Shown here: positions 31,409 through 42,814 of the stretch, one piece after another
Layout of the letters: every line of letters starts with the position of its first letter
Position numbering within the stretch: the first letter of the stretch is position 1
Source: Gelatoporia subvermispora B
Taxonomy: Eukaryota > Basidiomycota > Agaricomycetes > Polyporales > Gelatoporiaceae
Assembly (NCBI GenBank): GCA_000320605.2
Contig: KB445800.1
Location: 223,663-287,662, forward strand
Direction of reading: 5' to 3'
Length of the DNA stretch: 64,000 nucleotides
Translations under genes and position numbers: made by a program
Notes under the pieces: model-generated
What the model was told of the DNA's origin: nothing
Databases searched by the model: none
Seen by the model: the letters and a program-made list of their open reading frames with translations, nothing else

Positions 31409-33218
31409 ATGGCCGCCACTATCACCGGCTTCGAGACCCACGGTTCGTCGCGCTCCCGCATGCTGGCAACTCGGATGTGCACTTCGAGACCAGGCTGATC
31501 TGGCCGAAACAGATGTCAGGTTCCCGACGTCCCTAACGGGCGACGGCACGGACGCTATGAACACTGACTGCGACTACTCGTCCGCATATGTCACCCTGTT
31601 CACCTCAACGGACATCGTCGGACACGGCATGACATTCACCATCGGACGGGGGAACGACATCGTCTGCGCCGCGATCAGGGAGCTCGCCCAGCGCCTGGTG
31701 GGCAAGGACACCGAGGAGCTCTTTGCGAACATGGGCAAGACATGGGACTACCTGAACGCGGACCCGCAGCTGCGCTGGTATGTCGACTGACCTGCCTCCG
31801 GTTGCGGCACAGCTGATCCTGTGACCTGCCAGGATTGGCCCGGAGAAGGGCGTCATCCATATTGCCTTGGGTGCCGTAAACAACGCGCTGTGGGACATGT
31901 ACGCACGCTCGCGGAAGAAGCCCCTCTGGAAGCTCATCGTGGACATGACACCCGTACGTCATCAGCCTGCACCTTTTGACCGACGTGTCCCTCATCCCGC
32001 GCTGCGCGCACTACCAGGAAGAGCTTGTGAGCGCGACCGCCTTCCGCTACATCACCGACGCAATCACGCGCGAGGAGGCGCTCGCGATGCTGCAGGCAAA
32101 GGCGGCGACGAAAGCGGAGCGCGAGGCGCGCGTGCGCGAGCTGGGCTACCCCGCGTACGTGACGTCCGCGGGCTGGCTCGGGTACAGCGACGAGAAGGTC
32201 GCGCGCCTCACGCGCGAGGCCGTCGAGGCGGGCTTCAACCACTTCAAGATGAAGGTCGGCGCGGACAGGGACAGCGACCTCCGCCGCGGGAAGATCATCC
32301 GCAGCATCATCGACGACCCGCAGTACCTCCCGCCCGGCGCGACGCCGCGCGACCCGGATGCGCCGGAGCTCCGGGGCAAGAACGCGGGTCCGACGGGCGC
32401 GGTGCTCATGATCGATGCGAACCAGGTGTGGGACGTGCCCCAGGCGATCGAGTACGTGAAGGGCTTGGAGGAGATCAAGCCTTGGTGGGTTCCTTTCGTG
32501 GTTGGCAGTTCTAGGTGCAGCTAACACATGCCGTGCTAGGTTCATTGAGGAGCCCACTGCGCCGGACGACATCCTGGGCCACGCCGCGATCCGCAAGGCG
32601 CTGAAGCCGTATGGCATTGGCGTAGCGACTGGCGAGCACGCGCACAACCGGATGGTGTTCAAGCAGCTGCTGCAGGCGGAGGCGATTGATGTCTGTCAGA
32701 TAGACTCGTGTCGCCTAGCGGGTGTGAGCGAGGTCCTCAGCGTCTTGCTCATGGCTGCCAAGTACGTCCAATTCCAGCGTCCGGAGTTCCTGGGACTAAA
32801 CGAGAGCCTTGGGTAGGTTCGGCGTGACGGTGTGCCCGCACGCAGGAGGAGTCGGTTTGTGCGAGTATGTCATTCACCTGAGGTACGTCCGTTCGCTGCT
32901 CTGCGTATTTTTCCATCCTCTCACTGCTGTGCACGCAGTCTGATCGACTACATCGCGGTCTCGGGCACGATGGAGCGCAACGTGCTCGAGTTCGTTGACC
33001 ACCTGCATGAGCACTTCCTTTACCCATGCTCCATCAACAAGAACGGGCGATACAACGTCCCGAACGATGCCAACGAGGGCTACAGGTGCGTGATCAGCTG
33101 CCTAGAGCACAGAGAACGACAAGACTGACGTTTGGATAGTATCGAGATGCACAAGAACAGCATCGCGGAGTACGAGTGGCCGAATGGCTCGTATTGGGTG
33201 AGCGCGAAGGCGAAGTGA
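31409..33218 (+). CDS. L-fuconate dehydratase, enolase superfamily (ENOSF1-like)
   Basis: Dehydrates L-fuconate to 2-keto-3-deoxy-L-fuconate in L-fucose breakdown (EC 4.2.1.68). Starts [19 protein letters not shown] after splicing a 65-nt intron. Enolase-superfamily motifs run in order: [28 protein letters not shown] (general base Lys), [24 protein letters not shown] and [20 protein letters not shown] (metal ligands Asp/Glu/Glu), [10 protein letters not shown], and [17 protein letters not shown] (catalytic His). The C-terminus is [18 protein letters not shown] 33216-33218. About seven introns; all join in frame. About 440 residues, the family's usual length. The middle exon is very GC-rich. 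It occupies the palindrome spacer and is single copy here. Confidence 0.92.
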
Positions 33219-33409
33219 ACGGTCGGTTCCGGGACGCAGACAGAAAAGGGTTGTATCAATAACTTGTTGGCCGTTGTTTGGCTATATATTCTGGTATGTG
33301 GGCATGCATGGGCATGGGGCATTGAAGCTTGGAACTTGAGGGAATAATACCCGATTACCTCGAATACCGCGGTAACACCTAGGAGACATCTTTCTGTGGC
33401 TCGAGGATC

Positions 33410-33763
33410 AATGTCTAACACGACAGCAGATTGGACTACTTTGTAAAATGCACGACCGCGCCCCAACATCCTTTACATATAAACAAGATCCAAGTCACAA
33501 TAGACCAACCAACAAACCTATAGCTTCGCCTTCTCCGTTCTCGTCACCCACATCCGCGCCATCCTCTCAGTCACCTGCTCCGCCTCCCGCTCGATTGTCC
33601 GTACGAGCACTTCGCACGTCGGGCAGTCCTTGATCAGGCCCACGCACACGCCGAGCGTCCACATGCCGTACTCAGGGTCGCCCTTCTCGTACACGAGCCG
33701 GCCGCGCGCACCCGCAACGAGCTCGCGGAGGTTCTCGAACTTGGCGCCGCTCCAGCGCGACGG
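33410..33763 (-). pseudogene. Broken copy of the nitronate monooxygenase last exon and 3' UTR
   Basis: The reverse complement matches about 23020-23370: VALERR, then frame-shifted by about 11 missing bases, then LRELVAGARGRLVYEKGDPE, CPTCEVLVR, REAEQV and a TAG. It continues into a diverged 3' UTR with TATGTAAAG and AATCTGCTGT blocks. It is fused at its 5' end to the TATA box at the inner end of the right palindrome arm (33764). No N-terminal exons exist. Tail-to-tail with the fuconate dehydratase gene. Confidence 0.85.
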
Positions 33764-33988
33764 CTTTTATACTGGTCATTGACACTTTGACAGTTTCTGA
33801 ACTAAGGAAGCTTACCAGATTCAGATCTGACGAGGCGCCACAACTTTCGCAAGTTATAATCTTTTGGAGCTCCATATTCTATCTGCAGCTAAACAAAAAT
33901 CCTATCTCGTGGAGACTACCAGTACATATAATTTCCGACCTCGAGCGATCACGAGTCACAAGATCCCAGCCTTCCACGGCGACGAGGC

Positions 33989-35181
33989 CTATAAATTCTG
34001 TCTCGGGTTCTCTCCAAACCCGAAGAACTCCACTTCATGGTTGCAGGCGTCGGTGAAGATCTTGCCGAGATCGGGAAGTCTCTTGTCATTTTCCCAGTCA
34101 ATTTGAGCAGCCTTGAAGAAATCTGCGTGATGTTTGTGAGGCCCATTCGGGTGGAGCTGCACCTAGACGCACTGATCTGGTCGATACAAGCTTCTTTCAC
34201 CTCCGCATCGCTGTTGGGAAGGATCCAGTGATTGTACCAGGGCGTCCCTGTCGAGTGTATGAGTGATTGTGCTCACGGAGAATCAAAGGATAAACCTACG
34301 AGGATCCGGAAATGGTTTGGTGCTCAAAATATCAGTTGCAATCTTGTAATACACCTGGTCATGGTGAGTTGGGAGGCGTCGTGTGAGCTTGAGGTATCGC
34401 TGACACACCTGGAAGCATGGAATAAGGGCGACGAGGGAAATGATCCAGTCCTGGGTCTCTGCAGCTTCGAACTCTAGCTCAGAGTATTTTGTACTGGCAG
34501 CCTCTGGATTTACGGCATTGACGACATCCTCCTTGATGCCTAGGGTGTCGGTGCAGGTCTGTTTAACAATCTGTACATAGCTAAGGTCACCAGAGATCCG
34601 ATCTGCCATTTCCAGTAGTCTTTTCTCCTCCTTTGTCTTGCTCATTCGTTCTGCGTCGTATCGCAGGAGCTGCACGCAGTATTTGTAGTCTTGCTATAGG
34701 AGCTTAGTAGTGGGCAAGAACACCGCACAAAACTGAAGGTGTCAGCGTACCACGGTGTAGTATTTAAAACCCTCAAGAACTTTGTCGTACGTAGGAAGAC
34801 CCTCAGGCATTCCGTGCTCGGGGATCCCAAACTCGGGGATACCAGTAGACGCCATGCTCTTGCAGAACTGGTTGTCCAGGATCTTCTTCCAGGCATCGTA
34901 ATTGTTCTTAATCAGAATATTGACGAGATCGCTACGAAAATCTGTCAGCCATCGGCGTCGAGAGTATCCAAGTTTGGGGAGGTTCACTATTTGTCTGGAT
35001 TAGGATCGCCGGGCTGCCAGTATTTCACGCCCTGCCTCTCGAAACTCTTGACGTCGTCAACGGAAGGGCCTGTGGTTGGGTCTGCGGCGACAGCGTTGAA
35101 TAACTGGATGGCCGCGAGAGCACGACCGGAGGGTATGGTAATCGGTGAGAGGGAAAGGAGTGTCTGCGAAGTAGAACTCAT
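33989..35181 (-). CDS. TenA/THI-4-like protein, type 2, right-arm copy (B2)
   Basis: Mirror copy of A2, with six exons in one frame from ATG 35181 (MSSTSQTLLSLSPITIPSGR) to TAG 33989. Motifs FKYYTVQDYKYCVQLLRYDA, SLVALIPCFQVYYKIA (Cys) and DACNHEVEFFGFGENP (Glu) are kept. The first exon reads into TAG if unspliced, but the GTGAAC donor lies across that codon (K then TA|GTGAAC), so splicing gives DKYDLVNIL. It has a four-residue insertion relative to A2, from a 12-nt in-frame slip (GGGATCCCCGAG repeated): GIPEFGIPEHG. Otherwise intact. A TATATA motif lies about 45 bp upstream. Predicted cytosolic. Confidence 0.8.
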
Positions 35182-36216
35182 TGTGGCCACTGCAGACCTA
35201 CTGGAGACTCAGATACCCAGACTATATATGCCTCTAGCCGGATGCACTCTCGCTTGGCTGAATGTGAAATGTGGCCCGGAAGATAACATGTATTAGTTGA
35301 CCGATGAGCACTGTCAATCATATGCGAACTAGGTGAGTCACAGGACGCACGTACCACAGCAAGTTCCCACCAGAGGAGCATAGCCATAGGGAAACATCGC
35401 TCGAATTTTCCATAAGTGTAAACGTTCAAGCATCAGAGACATCGTAATTGCGAGCTCGCACGTCACCCGACAAAGATACATGAGAGTTCCTGTCTTGTGA
35501 ACCGAGCGGTGTTTGTATATCGACCGCTCGTCTGTCTCGCAAGGCACACAGCGTTACCCAGGAAAGGATAGTCTCATCGACAACAAGATCCGGGACGTCA
35601 TGTGTAAGGGCCACCGACATTCACAAAGTCTACCATCACAACAGCATATAATAGCCGCCGATTAGGAGACTGCAAAATTGGTTCCTCCAGCCGAAGAATA
35701 TTGAAAAATAGGGGCCTCGTTGGATTCTCTATTGAAGGGCATTCCGGGACTGAGTAGAGGTGGATTGACTTGTATAGTTATGTACAAGTGATTCTGCAGT
35801 GGGACTTGCGATACGCCACGGACATCAAGAGCACGCACATGAATGGTGGAGCATTCCATACACCGTTAGACGTGGGGCAGTGGTTTTCTTCGAATATGAC
35901 CTCTGACGTCGTCGGCTTAGTACCACGTTTGCTAAGCAGAGACTATTTTGAGCAAACCCCGATTTTCATCATGTTTGTACAGTTTGTGCAGACGAATTGA
36001 TTTTATTTGAATGGTTTCTGACGAATCTTCGCTATCACCGTATTGTCGACGAGCCACATTTTATAACACATGAATCTACGGTTATAATCACGCGAGGTAA
36101 CTTCAGAGGGACAGCACATCAAATCATATTTCGAAAACACTTCCCAGTCGTACTGTACATGTCACAGTCGCGAACCCCGTCACAGGTCTCAAAGTTGACC
36201 GATATAGCCATAATCA

Positions 36217-37370
36217 TCAGGCTGGCGGGAGCGGCTGTGGATTCTCGCCATAGCCGAAGAAGTTGAACTCGTGCCCACAGGCTTCCGTAAAGATCTGATT
36301 GAACATGTCCATGTTGTACTGGGAGCTGTACCAGTCGTTATCGGCGGCCTTGAAGAAGTCTGCAGGTACCCGTGAGACCAAAACCTCATCAAATACATGG
36401 TACACCTACTGATCTGCTTTGTGCATGAGTTCTTCGCATCGGCGCCGCTGTTCGGCTGGATCCAATCTTTGTACCAAATCGTCGCTGCAACGCCCATGAG
36501 TGCCGTTAGGTTTTAGAAGTCGAAATCAATCTACTGGTATCTGGATTTTTCTCCATCATGTCTATCCCGATTGCATAGTATACCTATCCAAAGCAATGTT
36601 ATTTTCGATGATGTATCATTGTCTTCGTACCCACTTGGATGCATGGTATCATGGCTACCATCGAGTTCACCCAGTCCTGACGCTCTGCAACCGAGAATTC
36701 GAAGGCTGAATAGGCAGCGCTATCACCTTCTGTCGTTGCCGCGTTCACCGATGCCGCCGGGATGCCGAGATCATCTGTGCAGGTCTTCATCGTGTCGTTC
36801 GCGTATCCGAGATCGTTATAGACGTGCTGAGCGCTGTCCATAAGATCCTGCGGGCCTGGAGCCTTGCTCATTCTCTCCGCGTCGTAACGGAGGAGCTGTT
36901 GACAATACTTGTAGTCTTGCTGTTGAGAGTTACTTCTTGCCACCATCTGCGACTGAACTCGAATGTTGGGCTTACCACTGTGTACCACTTGAACCCGTTC
37001 AGAACCTTCTGGTACCCTGCAGAGCCATCGTTCCTCTGAGTGACCATATCTTGACTGAATTTGTTCTTGAGAACTTTGTCCCATGCAGTCCAGTTGTTCT
37101 TGATAAGGATATTCACGAGATCACTATCATAGAATAAGTCATCTGCTGGATATTGCCGTCAAAGTCGATATACCTCGGGTTGGGATCAGGATCTCCAGGC
37201 TTCCAGTGAACGGTATCCACTTCATCAACCTTGTTTATATCGTTTACGGATGGGCCCTTCGTAGGATCGGCAGCGACAGCATTCAACAGATGGAGCGCTC
37301 TGAGAGCACGAGCGCAAGGGGCGGATGAGGGAGAGACAGAGACGAGGGGCTGCTGGGTCGTGTTCATCAT
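36217..37370 (-). CDS. TenA/THI-4-like protein, type 1, right-arm copy (B1)
   Basis: Mirror copy of A1, from MMNTTQQPLVSVSPSSAPCA (ATG 37370, second ATG 37367) to TGA 36217. The same six exons and junctions apply: FKWYTVQDYKYCQQLLRYDA, SMVAMIPCIQVYYAIG, EACGHEFNFFGYGENP. In the second exon (147 nt compared with A1) there are 9 base differences, of which only one changes a residue (S to T). In the last exon there are three differences, with one replacement (V to A). That pattern suggests both copies are under protein-level constraint. No lesion. Confidence 0.82.
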
Positions 37371-37689
37371 GTATGCTGAGAATCATACCGTGAAGTCTCA
37401 GTGCCTTTTATACTACCTGTTGACCTTGCGTAGATCGCTCGCTGGAATGTTTGGCGTGGTCTGGACTTCAGGCATTTCCAATGATGACTGCGGGGATTGT
37501 TTCGGTTTTGACTGAACTGTAATGTTAGCTCGCAGCCTTCACAGCATGTGTCGGGCCCTCATGCTAATAGAACTGTAACTTGGAACTTTGCGAGACCTGA
37601 GCACTTCGCTTACGGGAAGCATCGGTCCACCTGACCGTTATTCTTAGAGCTTTGGCGCTTGACAAAAACAACATGAACCTACTCGCCAT

Positions 37690-38110
37690 TCTGTATATTC
37701 CAATGAACTGAGTCCGACAAGCCGGTGTACAACGCCGATGTCAAAAGGGTATGAGAAGCTCTCGGTGCTGCAATGCCCCTCGGCGCTACGCTAGTATTCC
37801 CGACCTCCGAAGATACCATCATCTGTAAACTCAACCTTGGTGGCATGGATTCTTTCCCCCTGACGTCCTGTATACGCTTTTGCTTCCACAACGTTGGTGT
37901 TGAGAGGTTGATTGACCTGACTGCATTCTTTGATCACGTGCAGGTTCGCATACAGCTTGACTTGGTTAGATGGGTCACACACGTACCGAATTACGCACAA
38001 CAAAGCTCATGAGAAATCGTTTGTGACTGGCCCGCTTCAGCAAATTCATTGTGTCCGGGACCTACCCGGGTGGCATCCAGTACACTTCCGGTGGTTCAAT
38101 TCTCAATGAA
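37690..38110 (-). pseudogene. Relict gene in right arm, unknown family
   Basis: Partner of the relic at 25720-26130. It reads VCDPSNQVKLYANLHVIKEC, EAKAYTGRQGERIHATKVEF, TDDG, FGGREY, then the same in-frame TAG as the left copy, then RSAEGHCSTESFSYPFDIGV. Upstream, ATRVGPGHNEFAEAGQSQT in a plausible frame may be an earlier exon. No family recognised. Because the TAG is shared, the gene was probably dead, or ended there, before the duplication. Confidence 0.4.
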
Positions 38111-38359
38111 AGGCCCGTTGAACTGAGTTCAGTTGTGACGATATTGTGAGTTGTGACGGTACTGTGAAAAGAAATGAAGTTATGGATCTAGAATACAAGT
38201 AAGAGAAGGACAGGCCGCGTTTGCCAATTCATCTTGAGGATGAGTGTCGAGAGTTAAGTAGTGTGCCTCAACTAGCACCCCGTCAGATACCAGTCCCCCT
38301 CCCAGCGTGATCTGCATACCAATGATAACATCAACCAAGACGTCCGTGTGTGCAGTGGG

Positions 38360-40005
38360 TCACTCACGCTTTACGCCCAAGGAGACATCCTCTACATCCT
38401 CTTTGACGTCTCTGCACATAGTCTCATGGGCGTCCAAGGTACCGAAGAGCGCATCCACGAATCGAATCACTTCAAGTTGAGGTCCACATGCTCAACATGA
38501 AGGTATTGCAATCCATGTTTGTCGTGAGTAACAAAAGTATAATCGTCAGGAGTCTCTTGCTCCATGAGCGGCAGGACAAGCGATATGAGTTGAGGACATA
38601 CTCCAGCAACTTCAGGAAGAATAGACATCGTGGGGCGGCGATTAGTGGACCCCGATATTTCCGGGTGTTTCAACTCAGACCGCGCTCGTCCGATCGTGAG
38701 GAAGTCGCTATCATGTACAGTGAATCGGCAGAGTCGTGTAAAACGTACGCAAATAGACAGTATATCTGGAAGCGGTAGGAGGTGTTGAACTAATTTCGCG
38801 ATGGAGCTCCCAGCCGCCGCAGATCTGCTACCAAAAACGTGATCCTCGACCCGTATTGAGATATCTCTCAAGGTGGAAGCGCACTTATCCACCAAAGTCT
38901 CGACTAGCGCGCAGTACTCCTCGAGATGGCTTTTTATCGGATCCTCGATGGCAAGACAACGTAACTGAGGTGCCTGTATGTGCTGTAAGAACCATTGTAT
39001 CTTGTGAGAACACCCAAGCAAAGCCAGATCCTGTAGATTGGGGAGACAAGTGGAAGGAGTGGAGGAATGAACTTCGTCTTGAATGTCTGGGATCTCCACG
39101 CGAAACCCAATTGATAGACGCTCGAGGCTTGGGAGGGACGATAGAATGTCCAAAAAAAGTCGCTTGGAGAAAATCGGAGCTCTCCAAATTGGAGTATTCG
39201 CAGCATTCTAAAACGCGGTATGAGGGATATTGCACCTAGGTTAGGTACCTTGTCCACGCGCAAGCATTCGAAGTTCAGAAGGTATGAGCAAAAGGCATCC
39301 AGCGTCACTTCTACATTGCCCTTTTTCGCAACCTCACCTCGCCACAGTGACGTATCGAGTGCACGGAGAGTTCGTGGAGTAAGGGGTAGGAAAAAATCCA
39401 GCCTCTCGTACCAGCTGATAGAGCATAGGGAAGGAAGGAGTGGAGAGCGCTGGTTACGATCCCAAAGCTTATAAAAAACCTTCAAATCAACGATGGCGTG
39501 ATCGTTCTTCTGCGCGAGGTGGTGAACATATCCCGAAAGCGTTTTGAAGCGATACCACTCATGGTCCAATATTCCGCCTTCAAACCTCTATGTGCATTCT
39601 TGAGTGAGAAACTAGCGTTCTGTACATTGCCTAACTTACATGCGGTTCCTCGTAAAAGAAATGGCCAATCATCTCATCTTCAGGGGGTTTCCGAGAGCAC
39701 TGAAAGGCTGAGAACACTTGTAGAAGGGGCAGCCAGGAGTCCAGCGCTCGCCATAGGACTCGGAGGGTAGGTTCCGAAAACGACTTGCAAACGCACGCAT
39801 ACCACAACAGCAACATTCGAGTTTGGCGATTAGGGTATGTGAAGTTGGCGACAGCGGATTGGTTCTCTTCGACGGGGGCCAGCACGTCGAAAACGTTACA
39901 GACAATGTCGTGGACCGCCAGGGCACGATGCGACGCGTTATGTCGCGTCAGATAGTCAACATACAGTTGATTTGAGGTTGGGCAGATATCAAAACGAGTA
40001 TGCAT
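38360..40005 (-). pseudogene. F-box/LRR gene, copy B, with frameshifts
   Basis: Mirror of copy A. Starts MHTRFDICPTSNQLYVDYL at 40005, with F-box HRALAVHDIVCNVFDVL...ACVCKSFSEPTLRVLWRAL. The codon that is TAG in copy A is CAG here (RNQRSPLLPSL). A one-base loss at an A7 run on the plus strand (39152-39158) shifts the frame after GELRF. The correct frame resumes at MDILSSLPSLERLSIGF. A second, net 7-base deletion near 38470-38490 shifts the C-terminus. The original end would be at TGA 38360. Copies A and B therefore carry different lesions. Confidence 0.8.
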
Positions 40006-40479
40006 GGATGATAGACGCAAAAGGTCGACAGAGGCCTGTCCGCTCAGAGATCGTTGCAAGAACGCACGTGTGAGGTAGCGCCTGGTCAAGTTCATGATTG
40101 GCCCGAAGAGGGAAATTCTTCCCATAGCGCACCTATGTGACCGACAATTCTTAAAGTCTCGGGCAGATACGTCACCTTGCTCAGCAGCTCCTGCAATATA
40201 TCACATGATACAGCGATAAAATCCACACATATACATTCCATCCGTTGAGGGTAACAAGACGCAGATTAATCGGCCCCGCATAATCTGACTTACATCTACC
40301 ACGAAATATATATACCATCATCCTATGCTATTGTCCTGACCATCAGGCAATCGTAGCGTGCTACGATTCTAAGGCTCAGCAAAGGGCCAATACATGCCTG
40401 GTGCTGTCCTGAATCTACAAATTGAGTTTAGGTCATTCAGCGACTGTAACAACGAATCGTGATCTAAGAGACATGGTAC

Positions 40480-42199
40480 TTACGGGTGATGTCCGACCTC
40501 CACGCGTGTCATATAACCTTCGATTGTGCGACGCATCGTCCGTTGGGCATCCAGAGCGCTGAAGCGGTTCTCTACAAAAGCCTTCAATTGGTCTTCTTGG
40601 GCCTCCAGTCTGGTGTGGAACTGGAGATATCTCAGGTCATGTGTCGTGCAAGGACCGAGGTAAGAGCCAGCAGGGATGTGTCCGTCTAAGAACGGTAAGA
40701 CCAGACGTTTGAGACTGGGACATAGGTTGGCGATTTTAGGGAGAACGGTCAATGTGGGGCGTAGAGGAGCAAAGTCGACATGCACAGCGACCTCTAATTC
40801 CCGTAAAGCCGGCCATGCCTGCCCCATCGCGATAAGATCCTCATCGTATACCTGCACATCAGCCCATTCGGAGAACTCGATTTTGATCCCGAGCATGTCT
40901 CGTAGGGAGAGGATGGGTCGCAACACTTGTAGAATTGAGCACATGTAGAAGAGATCCTCCATAGCAAACGAGTAGTTGAATTTGCTGCAGCCTAAGCAAA
41001 AATATCGTAATGTCGAGGCGCATTTAAGGAGCATAGTTTGCACGGCACAGAGATATACCTCCACGGAGTCGCCTGAGATGTCCTTGTAGGATAGAGAACG
41101 CAATGTAGGGAAATACGTGCACTGCGAGAACCATACAATGCAGTTGAGGAGTCCTCTGAGTGTCAGATCTTGGAGATGCGAAAGAGTTCGGGGCGCGATG
41201 TCCCGTGAGGGCCGGTGGATTTTCACCTCATCGTAAAATTGAAGCGAAATGGTTTCGAGGACCGGAAGAGAGGACAGTGCATTGATAAATGACTCATCGA
41301 GGTCGAACGCAATTACTCCACAGTGAAGCGTACGCAACTTGGTGAACCTCGGAATTTCTTCGAATTCATAAGCCTTGCCAATGCGCAAAAATTCCACGCC
41401 CGGATTGTCACCGCAAAGGTCGTGCAATGCTACACAAGGTAACTCTTCACATCTTGGGTCTTTTGTCCAGTGGCGCACCTCGAGCGCGGAAAGAGTCTCT
41501 GGGATGGCTGGGTATGCTGTTTGAGTTTCCCGCAGTAGATAATCGCTCGCAGTGAAGGAAGCAATGGTCGGGAATTGTTGCGGTTCCAGATCTCATACAG
41601 GGCGCGCAACTCGTGGTGTGAAAAGCTATCATCGAACGACGCATAATGTATTTTTGCTGCATATTTCTTCAAACGAGTCAAGTCTTCATCTAATACCTCG
41701 CCTCGTAAGTGCTGGATTGGGAGTCGCCACAACCAACATGATGCCTGTGAATCGCTGCATTACACAGATTATCAGAATGACTCACATATATTCTTCGGCC
41801 GGGAATACCCCTACAGCTTCTTCTACCGCTCAAAGGTACGGTGATCGTGTTTTCTGCGGGTATACAGACGGGCTTGAATCCTGACAGCAGTCGGAGCAAC
41901 GGTAGCCAGGATGTCATGGTCCTCCACAAGGTCTGAAGAGCCGGTTCAGAGAAGGCCTGGCATACACGTGCGCAGCAGGCTAACGATCTCCGACTCTTCG
42001 AGTTGGGTATTGGAAATCTAATGTGGCAATCGCCCCCGTCATTTTCCTCATCTGCATCGTCTTCTGTGATCAGACTTCGAAAAATGTGTGAGATGAGTTC
42101 TTCGATTACAAGTGCACGGTGTGCCGACGTAACTCTTCTTGTAAAAGTAGTCTCAGTGACGTCCGATTGAACAGAAGGGGTGGCCTGCGGTGCATCTAT
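40480..42199 (-). pseudogene. F-box/LRR gene, copy C, start lost and frameshifted
   Basis: A relative of copies A, B and D. The codon aligned with D's initiator ATG is ATA (42197-42199; IDAPQATPSVQSDV against MDTPEIIATVSPEV). The F-box follows: HRALVIEELISHIFRSL...CCARVCQAFSEPALQTLWRTM. Then an intron and GEVLDEDLTRLKKYAAKIHY. A one-base deletion near 41508-41518 breaks YCGKLKQH from PAIPETLSALEVRHWTK. The remaining 332-codon LRR-like frame is clean to the stop at 40480 (RPTLTVLPKIANLCPSLKRL). Either lesion could be an assembly error, but both together argue for a pseudogene. In tandem with copy D. Confidence 0.7.
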
Positions 42200-42814
42200 T
42201 GAGTGCTTAGTATAGAAAGAGTGATTCCTGGCGGAATGGAAGTTGAACAGAACGAGGTTGTGGCTCGCTCCGCCGCGGCTGCAGGCTCGTGGCGCTGCGG
42301 CAAGTTGAGGTTGCCGGCCCGGGCCCCGAACAGGAAGACCACATATTATTGTCCTCCCGACCCTATGTCAATTTTCCCCAGTCCAGCCCAGAATCATTTC
42401 ACTGTCTTCATATAACGAGAGCAATTTCTGGAATCTTCTCCATTCTCAAGCGCGCGAGCCACATGTGCCTCCGCCGGCTATCGTTGTGACCAGAAATACA
42501 GAAGCTTCTTCTGAGACAACTTGCTGCATAGGATAGGGTACAGTTAATGAACCATTACATATGCGACTCCTCGGCAGGACCTGTCGGCACGCGTGGGACA
42601 AGAATATAGTCCGCCTCGTGTAGCTTTTCGTATGTTACGAAACGAGAGAACCGAAAACTCTTAGTTGAAGACGCCTTTGCAAACCCTTGAGTGTTCGTAG
42701 AAGGCCACCCTTCTAGACCTCAGCGAAGGGCCGGTATGTGCTCGGTGATCCCCCAGATCTGTGAACCATCTGTTGAATTTCCGAGCAGTAGACTGTGTTC
42801 AGGAGAGACATCAC
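42200..42814. other. Intergenic spacer between F-box copies D and C
   Basis: Holds a GC-rich block (near 42260-42340) similar to one upstream of copy D (44560-44640), consistent with tandem duplication of the gene with its promoter. No other gene seen. Confidence 0.45.

Larger units (their letters stand above)
33764..40338. repeat. Right arm of the large inverted repeat
   Basis: Reverse-complement partner of 23480-30442. It begins with CTTTTATA (the reversed TATAAAAG) and ends near ATTGTCC at 40330-40336. It contains TenA-like B2 and B1, the relict gene and F-box copy B, all on the minus strand. Coordinates pair as left + right of about 63844 at type 1 TenA and about 64204 at type 2 TenA; the 360 shift is the left-arm tandem duplication. 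Confidence 0.88.

Noticed and set aside
31867..32514. Arg/Gly-rich ORFs in other frames over the fuconate dehydratase exon
   Set aside because: Frame shadows caused by high GC; the enolase-superfamily frame is unambiguous.
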